Part shown: positions 8,803-18,092 of the stretch, piece after piece | How positions within the stretch are numbered: the first letter of the stretch is position 1 | Layout: each line of letters begins with the position of its first letter | Assembly: GCF_001898175.1 (NCBI RefSeq) | Contig: NZ_MKTH01000012.1 | Span: 119,041-183,040, forward strand | Direction of reading: 5' to 3' | Length of the DNA: 64,000 nt | From: Cellulomonas sp. 73-92 | Lineage (GTDB): Bacteria; Actinomycetota; Actinomycetes; Actinomycetales; Cellulomonadaceae | Notes under the pieces: model-generated | Told to the model about the DNA's origin: nothing | Seen by the model: the letters and a program-made list of their open reading frames with translations, nothing else | Database searches by the model: none | Position numbers and translations under genes: made by a program

Positions 8803-9192
8803 GTGGCCGACTGGTCCGACGTCACACGGTTCGTGCACTCGCGCTACAAGGCAGAGGACGTCAGCGCATCGCTGATGAAGCTGCTGTTCAACACGGCCGG
8901 GCTTCGCTCGCAGATCGTGTTCCTCGAGCACGCGACGAACGACTCCGGCGCGCAGTGGGTGAAGGTGAACTCGCCGATCGGCACGAGCGCGGAGGTCGAC
9001 GTCCGTCGCGCCGCCGAGATCGTCGCGGACATGCTCGTGGGCGGGATCGTCGTCAGCGGCGAGTACGTGTACGTCACGAACGCCATGCCGCTGCAGAACC
9101 TCGATGCCAACGAGATCATCGAGCCCCTCGAGCGCGTGATGTCCATCGCGGACAGCATCGAGGCCCAGCTTCTCGGCAAGGACGCCGTCTAG
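8803..9192 (+). CDS. YbjN-like/secretion-chaperone-fold protein
   Basis: A 129-aa soluble alpha/beta protein starting MADWSDVTRFV (GTG start after AGAGGAA). The N-terminal helix, the core QWVKVNSPIG, the helix AEIVADMLVGG, the strand YVYVTNAMPL and the long C-terminal helix EPLERVMSIADSIEAQL match the general YbjN/type III secretion chaperone-like fold. Actinobacteria use this fold in many uncharacterised proteins. It probably acts as a small adaptor or chaperone. It is only 36 bases after the zinc-ribbon gene and could share its transcript. The fold assignment is by pattern, with no diagnostic active site. Confidence 0.62.
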   Translation: MADWSDVTRFVHSRYKAEDVSASLMKLLFNTAGLRSQIVFLEHATNDSGAQWVKVNSPIGTSAEVDVRRAAEIVADMLVGGIVVSGEYVYVTNAMPLQNLDANEIIEPLERVMSIADSIEAQLLGKDAV

Positions 9193-9302
9193 GGGCACGT
9201 GCCCATGGCGGCTGCGCCGCCGGTGCTCCGCAGGGGTGAGCATCGGCGGCCGCGGCCGGCCGTCGCACCGAGACCCGCCACCTCACGAGGAGCAGGACCA
9301 CC

Positions 9303-9908
9303 GTGCCCACCCCGCAGAACCCGACGAGCAGCCAGGCGAACGCGCTGGCCGCCGTCGGTGTCGTGCTCGTCGTCATCGGGGGCTTCGGCGCCCGGGTCGG
9401 CACCACCGACATCGGCCGGTTCCTCGCCGACGTCGTCCTCCTCCTCGCCGGGGTGGCCGCGGTCGGGGCGTCCCTGCGCCTGCGCAGCCGCACGGACGAG
9501 CGGCACGCCGAAGGACGGCGGCTGACGAGCCAGCGGCTCGTGATCCGCTCGTCGCTCGACACCGCCACGCTGCAGGACGCGGTGGTGCGCGGACTCGGGC
9601 TGCCCTACGAGAAGCCGACCGCCGTGCCCGCCGAGCTCTTCCAGGGACGGATGAGTCCCGGACACGTGCAGCTCTGCTCGGGCACCACGGTCACGACGAC
9701 GTTCACCGCCGCCATGCGGCTGGTGGCGAACGCCGACGGTGGTTGCACGCTCACCTACGAGGTCGAGCGCTGGACGTCGACCGGTGGCGTCGTCGCCGGG
9801 ATCCCCCAGCTGAGGTTCCTGCGCCGCCGGATCGAGGAGGAGGCGCGGAAGGCCGACGCCCACGCCGTCGTGACGGTGGACACGACCCCCGAGCGGGTGC
9901 AGCGATGA
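9303..9908 (+). CDS. Membrane-anchored protein of unknown function
   Basis: A 201-aa protein with two N-terminal membrane helices (about residues 13-31 and 42-60) joined by a short Gly/Arg loop, then a soluble domain of about 130 residues. This domain contains SLDTATLQDAVVRGLGLP, a Thr-rich strand (TTVTTTFTAA) and TYEVERWTST. It ends in a basic helix (FLRRRIEEEARKAD). The alternating strands with a long final helix resemble START/SRPBCC-like folds, but no motif proves this. It lies 110 bases after the YbjN-like gene and is convergent with the LuxR gene. Confidence 0.55.
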   Translation: MPTPQNPTSSQANALAAVGVVLVVIGGFGARVGTTDIGRFLADVVLLLAGVAAVGASLRLRSRTDERHAEGRRLTSQRLVIRSSLDTATLQDAVVRGLGLPYEKPTAVPAELFQGRMSPGHVQLCSGTTVTTTFTAAMRLVANADGGCTLTYEVERWTSTGGVVAGIPQLRFLRRRIEEEARKADAHAVVTVDTTPERVQR

Positions 9909-9913
9909 GCGCC

Positions 9914-9929
9914 CCCGCGTCGTCGCGGG
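9914..9929. terminator. Small hairpin between convergent genes
   Basis: CCCGCG and CGCGGG form a 6-bp stem around TCGT, in the 26-base gap between the membrane-protein gene and the end of the LuxR gene. Its position suits a bidirectional terminator, but the stem is short. Confidence 0.35.
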
Positions 9930-9934
9930 AAGCG

Positions 9935-11371
9935 TCAGCTGTCGCGGTGCAGGTACGTGATGAGCTCCGACCGTTTGTGGATCGAGAGCTTCCCGTAGAT
10001 GTGCTGCACGTGGGTGTTCACGGTGTACGGGGAGATGAACAGCTTCTCCGCCACGGCTGACGCGCTGTAGCCCTGCCCGATGAGCGCCATGATCTCCCGC
10101 TCGCGGTCGGACAGCCGGAACTCCTCGGCCACCGCGTTGATGATCGCGACGAGCTCGGACTCGGCCTGCGGGCTGCGCGTCAGCTCCTCGATCTTGTACT
10201 CCTGGCGGACCATCGTGATGAGCAGGAACGCCATGAGCACGACGAGCAGCACGAACGTCGGCCGCACCAGGGTGGCGTGCCAGGCGGGCACCCGCTCGTA
10301 CGTCAGCGCGAGCCCGTTGCCGGCGCAGATGCCGAACCGGATCGCGCTGCCGGACAGCGAGTAGGCGGTCGCCGGCGGCGCGTACCCCTTCTGCGTCAGG
10401 ACGCCCATGTACATGGTGAGGAGGACCTCGAACACCGAGGAGATCGCCAGCGCCAGCAGGAACGCGACGGCGTCGAGCCGCTCGTCGGCCAGGTAGAGCA
10501 CGCACGAGACCAGCGCGCACAGCAGCAGCCAGGGGTACACCCGGTAGGGCGAGCGGCTCCCGGGCAGCCGCTGCGCCAGCGCGAACACCAGGACGAGCGC
10601 CGCGCCGAGGAGGATGCCGTAGGTGAAGGCGTCCTGGATGGCGCCGAGCGACTCCCACGGCACGATGGCGACCGTGTAGTAGAGGACGGCCGAGGCCGCG
10701 AACGAGATGACGGAGACGGTCACCATCGTGCGGGTGCCCTGCGTCGCGGCCTTCGCCGGCAGCAGGCGCGGGTAGGGGCTGTCCGGGAGCGCCCGGACGT
10801 GGGCGCGCAGCAGCAGGCCGGATAGCAGGGGCAGCAGGCAGACGAAGGCGGGTGCGAACCACCCCGGGGCGAGGTAGGTCACGGCGACCGCCGCGAAGAG
10901 GAACCCGCCGTAGGTGGGCGCTACGCGGCCGAGCGTGAACCGCGCGTTCTGGCAGGCGAACCGCTCGCCCCACAGCAGCCACAGCACGCCGGCGCACGCG
11001 CCGACGACGAACGCCGCCGCGTAGGCCACCCACCGCGTGTGGACGGTCATCCCCACCGACGTCAGCACGGCCGTGCCCGCGGCGCCGAGCCCGGCCGTGG
11101 GCCAGACGACGATCGCGGTGGCCTCGAGGTGCCGCTTGCGGCCGAGCCTGCGGGCCAGCAGCAGGGGGACGGCGCCCGCGGCGGCGAGGGCGATGAGCCA
11201 CGCGAAGGTGATCCGGTCGTCGAGCAGGAACGTCGTCGGGAAGGCGTTCGGGACGAACCACAGGCAGTAGTGCCAGGCCAGCACCGCCGTCAGCCCGAGG
11301 TACTTCAGGCGGGGACCGAGGACCACGGGAGTCAGCACGGCGCCGGTCGCTCCGCCTCGAGCGGTGGTCAT
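9935..11371 (-). CDS. 12-TM membrane-bound LuxR-family regulator
   Basis: In this 478-aa protein, residues 1-400 form about twelve hydrophobic helices, starting with KYLGLTAVLAWHYCLWFV and ending with FVLLVVLMAFLLITMV, so the sensor half looks like a transporter. The last 65 residues are a GerE/LuxR helix-turn-helix (LSDREREIMALIGQGYSA, then VNTHVQHIYGKL). There is no receiver domain or autoinducer domain. This layout is best known from Coriobacteriia, where such proteins stand next to substrate-specific operons. Here the gene is divergent from the cai/fix-like operon, with a perfect inverted repeat between them. I infer that the membrane half senses the operon's substrate and the HTH half controls both directions. 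It is unusual for a Micrococcales chromosome. Confidence 0.85.
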   Translation of the reverse strand: MTTARGGATGAVLTPVVLGPRLKYLGLTAVLAWHYCLWFVPNAFPTTFLLDDRITFAWLIALAAAGAVPLLLARRLGRKRHLEATAIVVWPTAGLGAAGTAVLTSVGMTVHTRWVAYAAAFVVGACAGVLWLLWGERFACQNARFTLGRVAPTYGGFLFAAVAVTYLAPGWFAPAFVCLLPLLSGLLLRAHVRALPDSPYPRLLPAKAATQGTRTMVTVSVISFAASAVLYYTVAIVPWESLGAIQDAFTYGILLGAALVLVFALAQRLPGSRSPYRVYPWLLLCALVSCVLYLADERLDAVAFLLALAISSVFEVLLTMYMGVLTQKGYAPPATAYSLSGSAIRFGICAGNGLALTYERVPAWHATLVRPTFVLLVVLMAFLLITMVRQEYKIEELTRSPQAESELVAIINAVAEEFRLSDREREIMALIGQGYSASAVAEKLFISPYTVNTHVQHIYGKLSIHKRSELITYLHRDS

Positions 11372-11456
11372 CGCATCGTCCTCATACCCAGGTCGTCTCC
11401 GGCACGGCTGCCGCCGGAACGTCGGGGGGACCTGCGGCTCGCATCGCCCGGATCCG

Positions 11457-11492
11457 GCTACCGACTGGCTCCGTAGTGTGCCAGTCGGTAGC
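11457..11492. promoter_or_regulatory. Perfect 13-bp inverted repeat, candidate operator
   Basis: GCTACCGACTGGC (11457-11469) and GCCAGTCGGTAGC (11480-11492) are exact reverse complements with a 10-base spacer. It lies 85 bases before the LuxR start and 194 bases before the MFS start, so it is shared by both promoters. Length and symmetry fit a dimeric HTH regulator. The rest of the 314-base divergent gap (11372-11685) shows only an AAGGAG ribosome site before the MFS gene and no clear -35/-10 pair. Confidence 0.6.
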
Positions 11493-11685
11493 TGTGAAGA
11501 CCATCACAAGAACCTAGTGAGGGCCTCATGGAAACTCATGGACTCGCGCTTCACGACGATCTGGGGATGCCTGGCGGCGGCGTCGGGGCGGGCCCTTCGG
11601 CCAGAGTGACGCCCCGGGGCGCCCCAGCCCCCTCACCGTGCCCCGCCGCTGGCCGACCGGGCGCAACCACCTCGAAGGAGTTTCG

Positions 11686-13011
11686 ATGGCGAACTCGACG
11701 AGTGGGGAGAAGACCTACGCCGACCTCAGCTCGGGGCGGCGTTGGCTGATCCTCATCATCGCGAGCATGGGCAGCTCGATCATCTACGCCCCCGCGTACC
11801 TCAAGGCGGTGTTCTACGACCCGCTGCAGAAGGCGCTCGGCGTCACGAACACCCAGCTGGGCCAGGTGTTCAGCGCCTATGCGATCACCGCACTCATCTG
11901 CTACCTGCCGTCGGGCATCATCGCCGACAAGGTCCGGATGCGGACGCTCGCCTCGGTCGGCTTCATCTCCACGGCCGTCCTGACGTTCGTCTACGCGATG
12001 CTGCCGAGCATCGGGATGCTCTACGCCGTCTTCGTCCTCATGGGCATCACGACGATCCTCATCTGGTGGGGCGTGCGCTACAAGCTCGTCCGGCTCGTCT
12101 CCAAGGAGGACGAGTACCCGAAGCGGATCGGCGTCTCCTACGGCGTCTACGGCGTCGCCGGCCTGCTCATCGGCCTGGTGTCGACGGCGATCGTCGCGGC
12201 CGTCGGCGAGAACCTGGGCCTCGGCGTCTCGATCTACCTGTACTTCCTCGCCGGCCTCATCCTCGTGCTCGGCATCCTCTCGGCGCTGTTCATCCCGAAG
12301 TTCGCCGGTGAGATCAAGACCGAGGGCGGCTTCAGCCTGGTCGAGTTCGTGCAGGCGTTCCGCAGCCCGGTGGTCTGGATCGCGGCCGTCTCGCTCTTCT
12401 TCGTGTACTTCTTCTACACGGGCGTGACGTACACGACGCCGTACATGACCGGCATCCTCGGCGTGTCCCTGGCCGCGGCGACCGTCGTGGCGAACATCCG
12501 CAACTACGGCATCACGCTGCTGTCCGGCCCGGCCTTCGGGTGGGTCGCCAACCGGTTCAAGCCGTCGATCGTCATCGCGGTCGGCTCGATCGTCTTCATC
12601 GTCGCGCTCCTCGCGATGATGCTGCTCCCGACGACCGCGGCCGTCATGGTCATCGCCTGCGTCCTCGTCGTGCTGCTCGGCTTCATCGCGAACGGCGCCT
12701 TCAGCGTCGTCTCCGCGCAGCTGACCGAGGGCAAGGTGCCGCTCGCCTACTTCGGGGCGGCCACCGGCCTCCTGTCGATCATCGGCTTCCTGCCCGACAC
12801 GTTCTCCAGCACGTGGTTCGGCTCGATCATGGACGCCCAGACCGACGCGGCCGGCAACGTCCAGGCGGGCGCCTACCACCAGATCTTCTGGATCCTCATC
12901 GCGTCCGCGGTGCTCGCCGCGATCGCGTCGCTGGGGCTGTACCTGTACCTGCGCAGGTCCCGGGCCGCGGCGCGGGACGAGGTCGCCGTGGCGGCCACCG
13001 CAGCGGTGTAA
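11686..13011 (+). CDS. MFS transporter, first gene of the cai/fix-like operon
   Basis: A 441-aa permease with twelve predicted membrane helices, a short cytoplasmic N-terminus ([14 protein letters not shown]) and an Arg-rich C-terminal tail. The first helix is [17 protein letters not shown], and the loop after helix 2 has IIADKVRMR, an MFS motif-A variant. The ATG at 11686 follows GAAGGAG by a normal distance; the frame stays open upstream without good codons. Its place at the head of an operon encoding CoA activation and enoyl-CoA reduction suggests it imports the organic acid or ester used there, or exchanges it for the reduced product. It takes the place of the betaine/carnitine antiporter CaiT but is unrelated to it. 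The substrate cannot be read from the sequence. Confidence 0.85.
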   Translation: MANSTSGEKTYADLSSGRRWLILIIASMGSSIIYAPAYLKAVFYDPLQKALGVTNTQLGQVFSAYAITALICYLPSGIIADKVRMRTLASVGFISTAVLTFVYAMLPSIGMLYAVFVLMGITTILIWWGVRYKLVRLVSKEDEYPKRIGVSYGVYGVAGLLIGLVSTAIVAAVGENLGLGVSIYLYFLAGLILVLGILSALFIPKFAGEIKTEGGFSLVEFVQAFRSPVVWIAAVSLFFVYFFYTGVTYTTPYMTGILGVSLAAATVVANIRNYGITLLSGPAFGWVANRFKPSIVIAVGSIVFIVALLAMMLLPTTAAVMVIACVLVVLLGFIANGAFSVVSAQLTEGKVPLAYFGAATGLLSIIGFLPDTFSSTWFGSIMDAQTDAAGNVQAGAYHQIFWILIASAVLAAIASLGLYLYLRRSRAAARDEVAVAATAAV

Positions 13012-13022
13012 GGCGGTTCGCG

Positions 13023-14012
13023 GTGCCTGCACGGAACAAGCTGCCGGTCCTCGACCGGATCTCCGACCAGATGCGCGCGGTCCTCGACACGTCCGCCGAG
13101 CTGGCGCCGGACGCGTACGCGACCGACGCGGGCCTCGAGCAGATGCGAGCGGCCTACGGCGTCGAGCGGAGGTTCTGGAACGAGGGCGGGCCCACCATGG
13201 CCGAGACGATCGACACGACCGTCGCGACCGCGCACGGGCAGGTGGCAGTCCGCTGCCACCTGCCCCGCACGGGCGGCGCGCTGCCGGCGGTGGTCTACGT
13301 CCACGGTGGCGGGTTCGTGCTGGGCAACCTCGACACGCACGACCGGATCATGCGGGCGCTCGCCCACGAGTCCGGTGCGGCGGTGGTCGGGATCGACTAC
13401 TCGCTGTCGCCGGAGGCGAGGTTCCCCGTCGGGATCGAGCAGTGCGCCGCCCTGGCGCGGCACCTGCTCGACTCCGGCGAGGAGTACGGGATCGACGGGA
13501 CGCGGCTGGCGTTCGCGGGGGACAGCGGCGGCGCCGGCATGAGCCTGGCGGCGACGCTGCTCCTCCGCGACCAGGCCGACGCCGGACAGCCGCCGGTCGC
13601 GGTGGCCGCGCTGGCCCTCTTCTACGGGCTGTACGGGCTGCGCGACTCAGCGTCGCGGCGCCTGCTCGGCGGCCCCTGGGACGGGCTGACCACCGAGGAC
13701 CTCGACTACTACCTCGGCTGCTACCTGGCCGACCCGGCCGACGCCGCCAGCCCGTACCTCGACTGCCTCGGCGCCGACCTCGGGCGGGGCGTGCCCCCGA
13801 CGTTCCTCGTCTCGGCCGCGCTCGACCCGCTGCACGACGACAGCACGGCCCTGGCCGCGATGCTCCACGAGCACCACGTGATCTGCCACCACGAGGAGTT
13901 CGACGGCGTCCTGCATGGCTTCCTGCACAACTCACGCATGCTCGACGCCGCCGTCGTCGCGCTGCAGCACGGTGGCGCCTTCCTGCGGCGCGCGCTCGAC
14001 GACCAGAACTAG
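13023..14012 (+). CDS. Fold-3 alpha/beta hydrolase (HSL-family esterase)
   Basis: A 329-aa soluble carboxylesterase. The oxyanion motif is HGGGF, the nucleophile elbow is GDSGGAG, the acid is in [10 protein letters not shown], and the base histidine is in VLHGFLH. This set defines the hormone-sensitive-lipase family, whose members cleave short acyl esters. It begins with GTG 11 bases after the MFS stop codon and is followed by the CaiA-like gene after 14 bases, so it is part of the operon. No E. coli cai gene corresponds to it. I infer that the imported compound is an ester, or an acyl-carnitine-like conjugate, which must be hydrolysed before CoA activation. A thioesterase or lactonase activity is also possible. 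Confidence 0.85.
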   Translation: MPARNKLPVLDRISDQMRAVLDTSAELAPDAYATDAGLEQMRAAYGVERRFWNEGGPTMAETIDTTVATAHGQVAVRCHLPRTGGALPAVVYVHGGGFVLGNLDTHDRIMRALAHESGAAVVGIDYSLSPEARFPVGIEQCAALARHLLDSGEEYGIDGTRLAFAGDSGGAGMSLAATLLLRDQADAGQPPVAVAALALFYGLYGLRDSASRRLLGGPWDGLTTEDLDYYLGCYLADPADAASPYLDCLGADLGRGVPPTFLVSAALDPLHDDSTALAAMLHEHHVICHHEEFDGVLHGFLHNSRMLDAAVVALQHGGAFLRRALDDQN

Positions 14013-14026
14013 CAAGGAGACAGGGA

Positions 14027-15163
14027 ATGGACCTCACGCTCAGCGACGAGCAGCAGCTGCTGGTCGAGAACGTCCGCGAGCTCATGCAGCGGGAGAGCTG
14101 GGAAGCCTATTTCGCCGAGTGCGACAAGAACCACCAGTACCCGCAGCGCTGGGTGAAGGCCCTCTGCGACCTCGGCTTCGACCTCATCATGCTGCCCGAG
14201 GAGCACGGCGGTCTGAACCTCGGCCTGGTGACGCTCACCGCGGTGTACGAGGAGCTGGGCCGCTGGGGCGCGCCGACCTACGTGCTGTACCAGCTGCCGT
14301 GCTTCGACACGATCCTGCGGGAGGGCACGCCCGAGCAGGTCGACAAGGTCCTGGCCTACGTCGGCACCGGCCAGCAGATCTGGAACTCCGCCTGCACCGA
14401 GCCGGGGGCCGGCTCGGACGTCGGCAGCCTGCAGACCACGTACACGCGGCGCGACGGGAAGATCTACCTCAACGGGCACAAGACGTTCATCACGTCGTCC
14501 ATGCACGTGCCGTACCTGGTGATCATGGCCCGCAACGCCGACCAGCCGGACCAGTTCACCGAGTTCTTCGTCGACATGTCCCTGCCGGGCATCACCAAGG
14601 AGCCGCTGGACAAGCTCGGCCTGCGGATGGACTCCTGCTCCGACATCTACCTCACCGATGTCGAGCTCGAGGAGAAGGACGTCTTCGGCACCGAGGGCAA
14701 CGGCTTCCGGCGCGGCATCGCGGACTTCGACTTCGAGCGGTTCCTCGTGGCGGCCTGCGACTACGGCACGGCGCTGTGCGCGTTCGAGGACGCGGCGCGG
14801 TACGCGAACCAGCGGGTCCAGTTCGGCAAGCCGATCGGCCGGTTCCAGCTCAACCAGCTGAAGTTCGCCGAGATGGCGATCCGGATCGACTCGATGCGCA
14901 ACATGCTCTTCGAGACCGCGTGGCACTACGACACGGACGGCATGACCTCCGCATCGGCCGCGATGTGCAAGTACCACTGCGCGAAGGCGTCCTTCGCCGT
15001 CGTCGACGACGCCATGCAGGTCATGGGCGGCGTGGCGGTCGCGGGCGACCACCGCATCCAGCGCATCTGGCGTGACCTGCGGGTGGACCGCATCAGCGGT
15101 GGCACCGACGAAATGATGATCCTCACCCTCGCCAAGGGTGTCCTGCGTCAGTACCAGTCCTGA
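14027..15163 (+). CDS. caiA: CaiA-like enoyl-CoA reductase/acyl-CoA dehydrogenase
   Basis: A 378-aa flavoprotein that resembles E. coli CaiA, crotonobetainyl-CoA reductase, along its whole length. Shared blocks include [71 protein letters not shown] and [12 protein letters not shown]. The usual segment with the catalytic glutamate is replaced by SGGTDEM, as in CaiA. CaiA-type enzymes work in the reducing direction with electrons from ETF, and fixABCX lies in the same operon. The ATG follows AAGGAGA. I infer reduction of a short-chain enoyl-CoA. Whether the substrate carries the trimethylammonium group of carnitine is open, since the transporter and hydratase of the carnitine path are missing. 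Confidence 0.88.
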   Translation: MDLTLSDEQQLLVENVRELMQRESWEAYFAECDKNHQYPQRWVKALCDLGFDLIMLPEEHGGLNLGLVTLTAVYEELGRWGAPTYVLYQLPCFDTILREGTPEQVDKVLAYVGTGQQIWNSACTEPGAGSDVGSLQTTYTRRDGKIYLNGHKTFITSSMHVPYLVIMARNADQPDQFTEFFVDMSLPGITKEPLDKLGLRMDSCSDIYLTDVELEEKDVFGTEGNGFRRGIADFDFERFLVAACDYGTALCAFEDAARYANQRVQFGKPIGRFQLNQLKFAEMAIRIDSMRNMLFETAWHYDTDGMTSASAAMCKYHCAKASFAVVDDAMQVMGGVAVAGDHRIQRIWRDLRVDRISGGTDEMMILTLAKGVLRQYQS

Positions 15164-15180
15164 AGGGCGAGGGGACGATC

Positions 15181-16404
15181 GTGGCCATTCCCAGCACCAA
15201 ACCACAGTTCGGCGTCCTCGACGACGTCCGTGTCGTGTACTCCGCGATGGAGCTCGCCGTCCCCAAGGCGGCCAGCCTCATGGCCGACTGGGGTGCGGAC
15301 GTCACGTGGCTCGAGAACACCGGCGCCGGCGACACCATCCGCGACACCCCGTGGATCAAGGAGGCCGAGCGCCGCAACCAGCGCTCGGTGGCGCTCGACT
15401 TCTTCGCGGAGGAGGGCCGCGAGGTCCTGCTGAAGATGCTCGGCGAGGCCGACGTCTTCATCGAGTCGAGCAAGGGCGGCACGTGGAGCAAGCGCGGCCT
15501 GACCGACGAGGTGCTGCGCCGGGACAACCCCGAGCTCGTCATCGTGCACGTGTCGGGCTTCGGCCAGACCGGCGTGCCCGAGATGGTCAGCCGCGCCGCC
15601 TACGACCTGACGGTCATGGCGTACTCGGGCTACATGAGCCAGAACGGCACACCGGAGCAGCCGATGAACCCGGGGCCGTACGCGGGCGACTACTTCAACT
15701 CGCTGATGATCCTTGGCTCGACGCTGGCCGCGCTGCACCGGGTCGGCCGGACGGGCGTGGGCGAGTCGGTCGACGTCGCCATGTACGAGACGTTGCTGTC
15801 GATCGGCCAGTACTACCTCGTCGACTACCTCAACGCCGGCATCGTGTGGCCCCGGCCCGGGGCGCGGAACCAGAACCTCTGCGCCATCGGCGAGTACCGG
15901 TGCAGCGACGGCTTCATCGGGCTGTGCGTCTACGGCGTCCCGCAGAACAAGTACCTGCTCGAGACGATCGGGCTCGGCCACCTGTGGGGCTCGGGCGACT
16001 ACCCGGAGGACTGCAGCGCGCTGTGGCTGTCCAGCTCGCACGCCCGCGAGATCGAGGCGGCGCTCGAGACCTGGCTCGCGACCCGCACGGTCGCCGAGGT
16101 CGAGAAGGACTTCTCCGCCCACCGGATCGCGGCCCAGAAGGTCATGGAGTTCGCCGACCTCGTCGCCGAGCCGCACCTGGAGGCGCGCGGCGTGTGGCAG
16201 GACTGGCAGGCCGCCGACGGCCGCACGTTCAAGGGCCTCGGCGTCTTCCCGAAGTTCGGCCGGGACCCGGGCCAGGTGTGGCGCCCGATGCCCGAGCAGG
16301 GCTACGACACGGCCGACGTCCTGAGCCGGCTCGGGTACTCGCCCGACGAGATCGCGGCGCTGGCCGGGGCCGGCACGGTCAAGATCGTGCAGGTGCAGGC
16401 ATGA
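15181..16404 (+). CDS. caiB: CaiB-like family III CoA-transferase
   Basis: A 407-aa enzyme of the CaiB/BaiF family. It moves CoA between acids of the pathway, so that activation by ATP is needed only once. Shared CaiB-like segments are LMADWGADVTWLEN, FIESSKGG, LVIVHVSGFGQTG, GESVDVAMYE and PMPEQGYDTADVL. Asp170 in PYAGDYFNSL corresponds to the aspartate that forms the acyl intermediate in this family. The GTG start lies 17 bases after caiA and follows AGGGCGAGGGG. The stop codon overlaps the fixA start (ATGA). Length equals that of E. coli CaiB (about 405 aa). The acid partner is not predictable from sequence. Confidence 0.88.
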   Translation: MAIPSTKPQFGVLDDVRVVYSAMELAVPKAASLMADWGADVTWLENTGAGDTIRDTPWIKEAERRNQRSVALDFFAEEGREVLLKMLGEADVFIESSKGGTWSKRGLTDEVLRRDNPELVIVHVSGFGQTGVPEMVSRAAYDLTVMAYSGYMSQNGTPEQPMNPGPYAGDYFNSLMILGSTLAALHRVGRTGVGESVDVAMYETLLSIGQYYLVDYLNAGIVWPRPGARNQNLCAIGEYRCSDGFIGLCVYGVPQNKYLLETIGLGHLWGSGDYPEDCSALWLSSSHAREIEAALETWLATRTVAEVEKDFSAHRIAAQKVMEFADLVAEPHLEARGVWQDWQAADGRTFKGLGVFPKFGRDPGQVWRPMPEQGYDTADVLSRLGYSPDEIAALAGAGTVKIVQVQA

Positions 16405-17165
16405 AGGTCGTCGCCTGCCTCAAGGCCGCGCCGGAGGCCGAGGACATCGGCACCCGGCCCGATCGCACGCTCGACCTCGACAAGGCCGCCTGGAAGATCG
16501 GGACGTACGACCTCAACACCATCGAGGCGGCGAGGGTGCTCGCCGACGAGACCGGCGGCGTGGCCGTCGGGCTCTCGGTCGGGGGCCCGGCGTTGGCGAG
16601 CTCGAAGCTCCGCAAGGACGCGCTGTCCCGCGGCCTCGACGAGTTCGTCGTCGTGTCCGACGAGGCGTTGGCCGACCTCGACACGTTCCAGACCGCCTGC
16701 GTGCTGCGGGACGCCCTCGCCGGCATCGACGGCGTTGATCTGGTCCTCGTCGGCGCGGGCTCGTCCGACGTCTACGCCCAGCAGGTCGGCAACGAGCTCG
16801 GCGCGCTCCTGGGCGTCGCCACCCTCAACGGGGTGAACAAGGTCACCCCGGCGGGCGACCACCTCGTCGTCGAACGGCCGCTCGAGGACGCCGTCCAGGT
16901 GATCGAGGTCGGGCTGCCGGCCGTGCTGAGCCTGACGTCGGGCATCAACACCCCGCGCATCCCCGGCATGCGGGACGTGCTGGCCGCGGGCAAGCGGCCG
17001 ACGACGGAGGTGTCGGGCCTGTCGGCCCCCGCCCCGTCGACCGATCGGACGTCGCTGCTCGCGGTGGAGCAGGTCGAGCGTGCGCACCGTGTCGTCGACG
17101 GCGACACCGCCGACGTCGTCGCGCAGCTCGTCGACTACCTGAACTCTGTGGGAGGTGCCCGATGA
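16401..17165 (+). CDS. fixA: Electron transfer flavoprotein beta subunit FixA
   Basis: A 254-aa ETF beta-family protein that begins MKVVACLKAAPEAEDI. The AMP/FAD-binding core has GVAVGLSVGG, LVLVGAGSSD and an ETF-typical GNELGALLGV segment. The fix-type subgroup is indicated by the neighbours fixB, fixC and fixX and by the spacing AAWKIGTYDLNTIEAA. FixA and FixB form the flavoprotein that splits electrons from NADH in FixABCX complexes, or feeds CaiA in enteric carnitine metabolism. The start overlaps caiB by four bases and the end overlaps fixB by four, so translation is coupled. Confidence 0.88.
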   Translation: MKVVACLKAAPEAEDIGTRPDRTLDLDKAAWKIGTYDLNTIEAARVLADETGGVAVGLSVGGPALASSKLRKDALSRGLDEFVVVSDEALADLDTFQTACVLRDALAGIDGVDLVLVGAGSSDVYAQQVGNELGALLGVATLNGVNKVTPAGDHLVVERPLEDAVQVIEVGLPAVLSLTSGINTPRIPGMRDVLAAGKRPTTEVSGLSAPAPSTDRTSLLAVEQVERAHRVVDGDTADVVAQLVDYLNSVGGAR

Positions 17166-18076
17166 GCCTGGGGAACGCCTGGGTGGTCCTGCCGAACCCG
17201 GCCGCCGCGGCCGGCCTCGCGCGCGGTGCGCGGGGGCTGGCCGACGAGGTGAACGCCGTCGTGGTCGGCGCGGACGCCGCGCTGCCGGGGGCCGACCTGA
17301 CGGTCGCCGTGCCGGCGCCGCCGGTCGGTGCCCTCGCCGAGGGCTACGCGGCCTCGATCGCGGAGCTGCTCCAGGCGCGCGGTGCGCAGATCGTCCTGCT
17401 CGGCGCGGACGTCTCGTCGCGGCTGCTGGCCGGCCTCGTCGCGGCGCGGTTGGGCACCAGCGCGCTGACGGTGCAGGGCGTGGCCGTCGAGGGCGACGGC
17501 CTCGTCGTGTCACGGACCGCGTACGCCGGCCTGGCGACCACGACCGAGCGTCCGGCCGGCTCGCCGGCGGTGCTCGTCGTCGCCCCCGGCGTGCTGCCTG
17601 CGCAGGAGGAGGCCGGTGCGGGCCGTGTCGAGCACGTCGACATGGCGCCCGCGCCGGAACCCCTGCGCGTCGTCGAGGTGCGTCCCAAGGCCGGTGAGCC
17701 CGTCAACCTGGCCGCGGCGACGCGCGTCGTCGGGGTCGGCCGCGGGTTCGCCGACGAGGCGGACCTGCGGCTGGCCCGCGAGCTGGCGGCTGCGCTCGGC
17801 GCCGAGCTCGCGTGCAGCCGCCCGCTTGCCGAGGGCCTGGGCTGGCTGCCGACCGAGCGGTACGTCGGGGTCTCCGGGGCGACGATCCGTCCCGACCTCT
17901 ACCTCGCCGTGGGCGTCTCGGGCCAGGTGCAGCACATGGTGGGCGTCAACCAGGCGAAGGTCATCGTCGCGATCAACAAGGACAAGAACGCGCCCGTGTT
18001 CGGCCAGGCCGACCTCGGCGTGGTCGGCGACCTGTACGACGTGCTGCCCGCGCTGACGAACGCCCTGGCGCGCTAG
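17162..18076 (+). CDS. fixB: Electron transfer flavoprotein alpha subunit FixB
   Basis: A 304-aa ETF alpha-family protein. The N-terminal half is a divergent nucleotide-binding fold. The C-terminal FAD domain has the typical GVGRGFADEADLRLARELA segment, followed by SRPLAEGLGWLP, VGVSGQVQHMVGV and ATP/FAD-contact VIVAINKDKNAPVF, ending in DLYDVLPALT. ATGA coupling to fixA shows stoichiometric production. The gap to the CoA ligase gene is 16 bases. Its partner should be the CaiA-like dehydrogenase as electron acceptor and the FixCX pair toward quinone or ferredoxin. Confidence 0.9.
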   Translation: MSLGNAWVVLPNPAAAAGLARGARGLADEVNAVVVGADAALPGADLTVAVPAPPVGALAEGYAASIAELLQARGAQIVLLGADVSSRLLAGLVAARLGTSALTVQGVAVEGDGLVVSRTAYAGLATTTERPAGSPAVLVVAPGVLPAQEEAGAGRVEHVDMAPAPEPLRVVEVRPKAGEPVNLAAATRVVGVGRGFADEADLRLARELAAALGAELACSRPLAEGLGWLPTERYVGVSGATIRPDLYLAVGVSGQVQHMVGVNQAKVIVAINKDKNAPVFGQADLGVVGDLYDVLPALTNALAR

Positions 18077-18092
18077 GCGTCCGGACCCGAGC

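Noticed and set aside
4557..9908. Defence island around the STAND protein
   Set aside because: No nuclease, toxin, restriction or CRISPR gene is next to it; the flanks are metabolic or small unknown genes.
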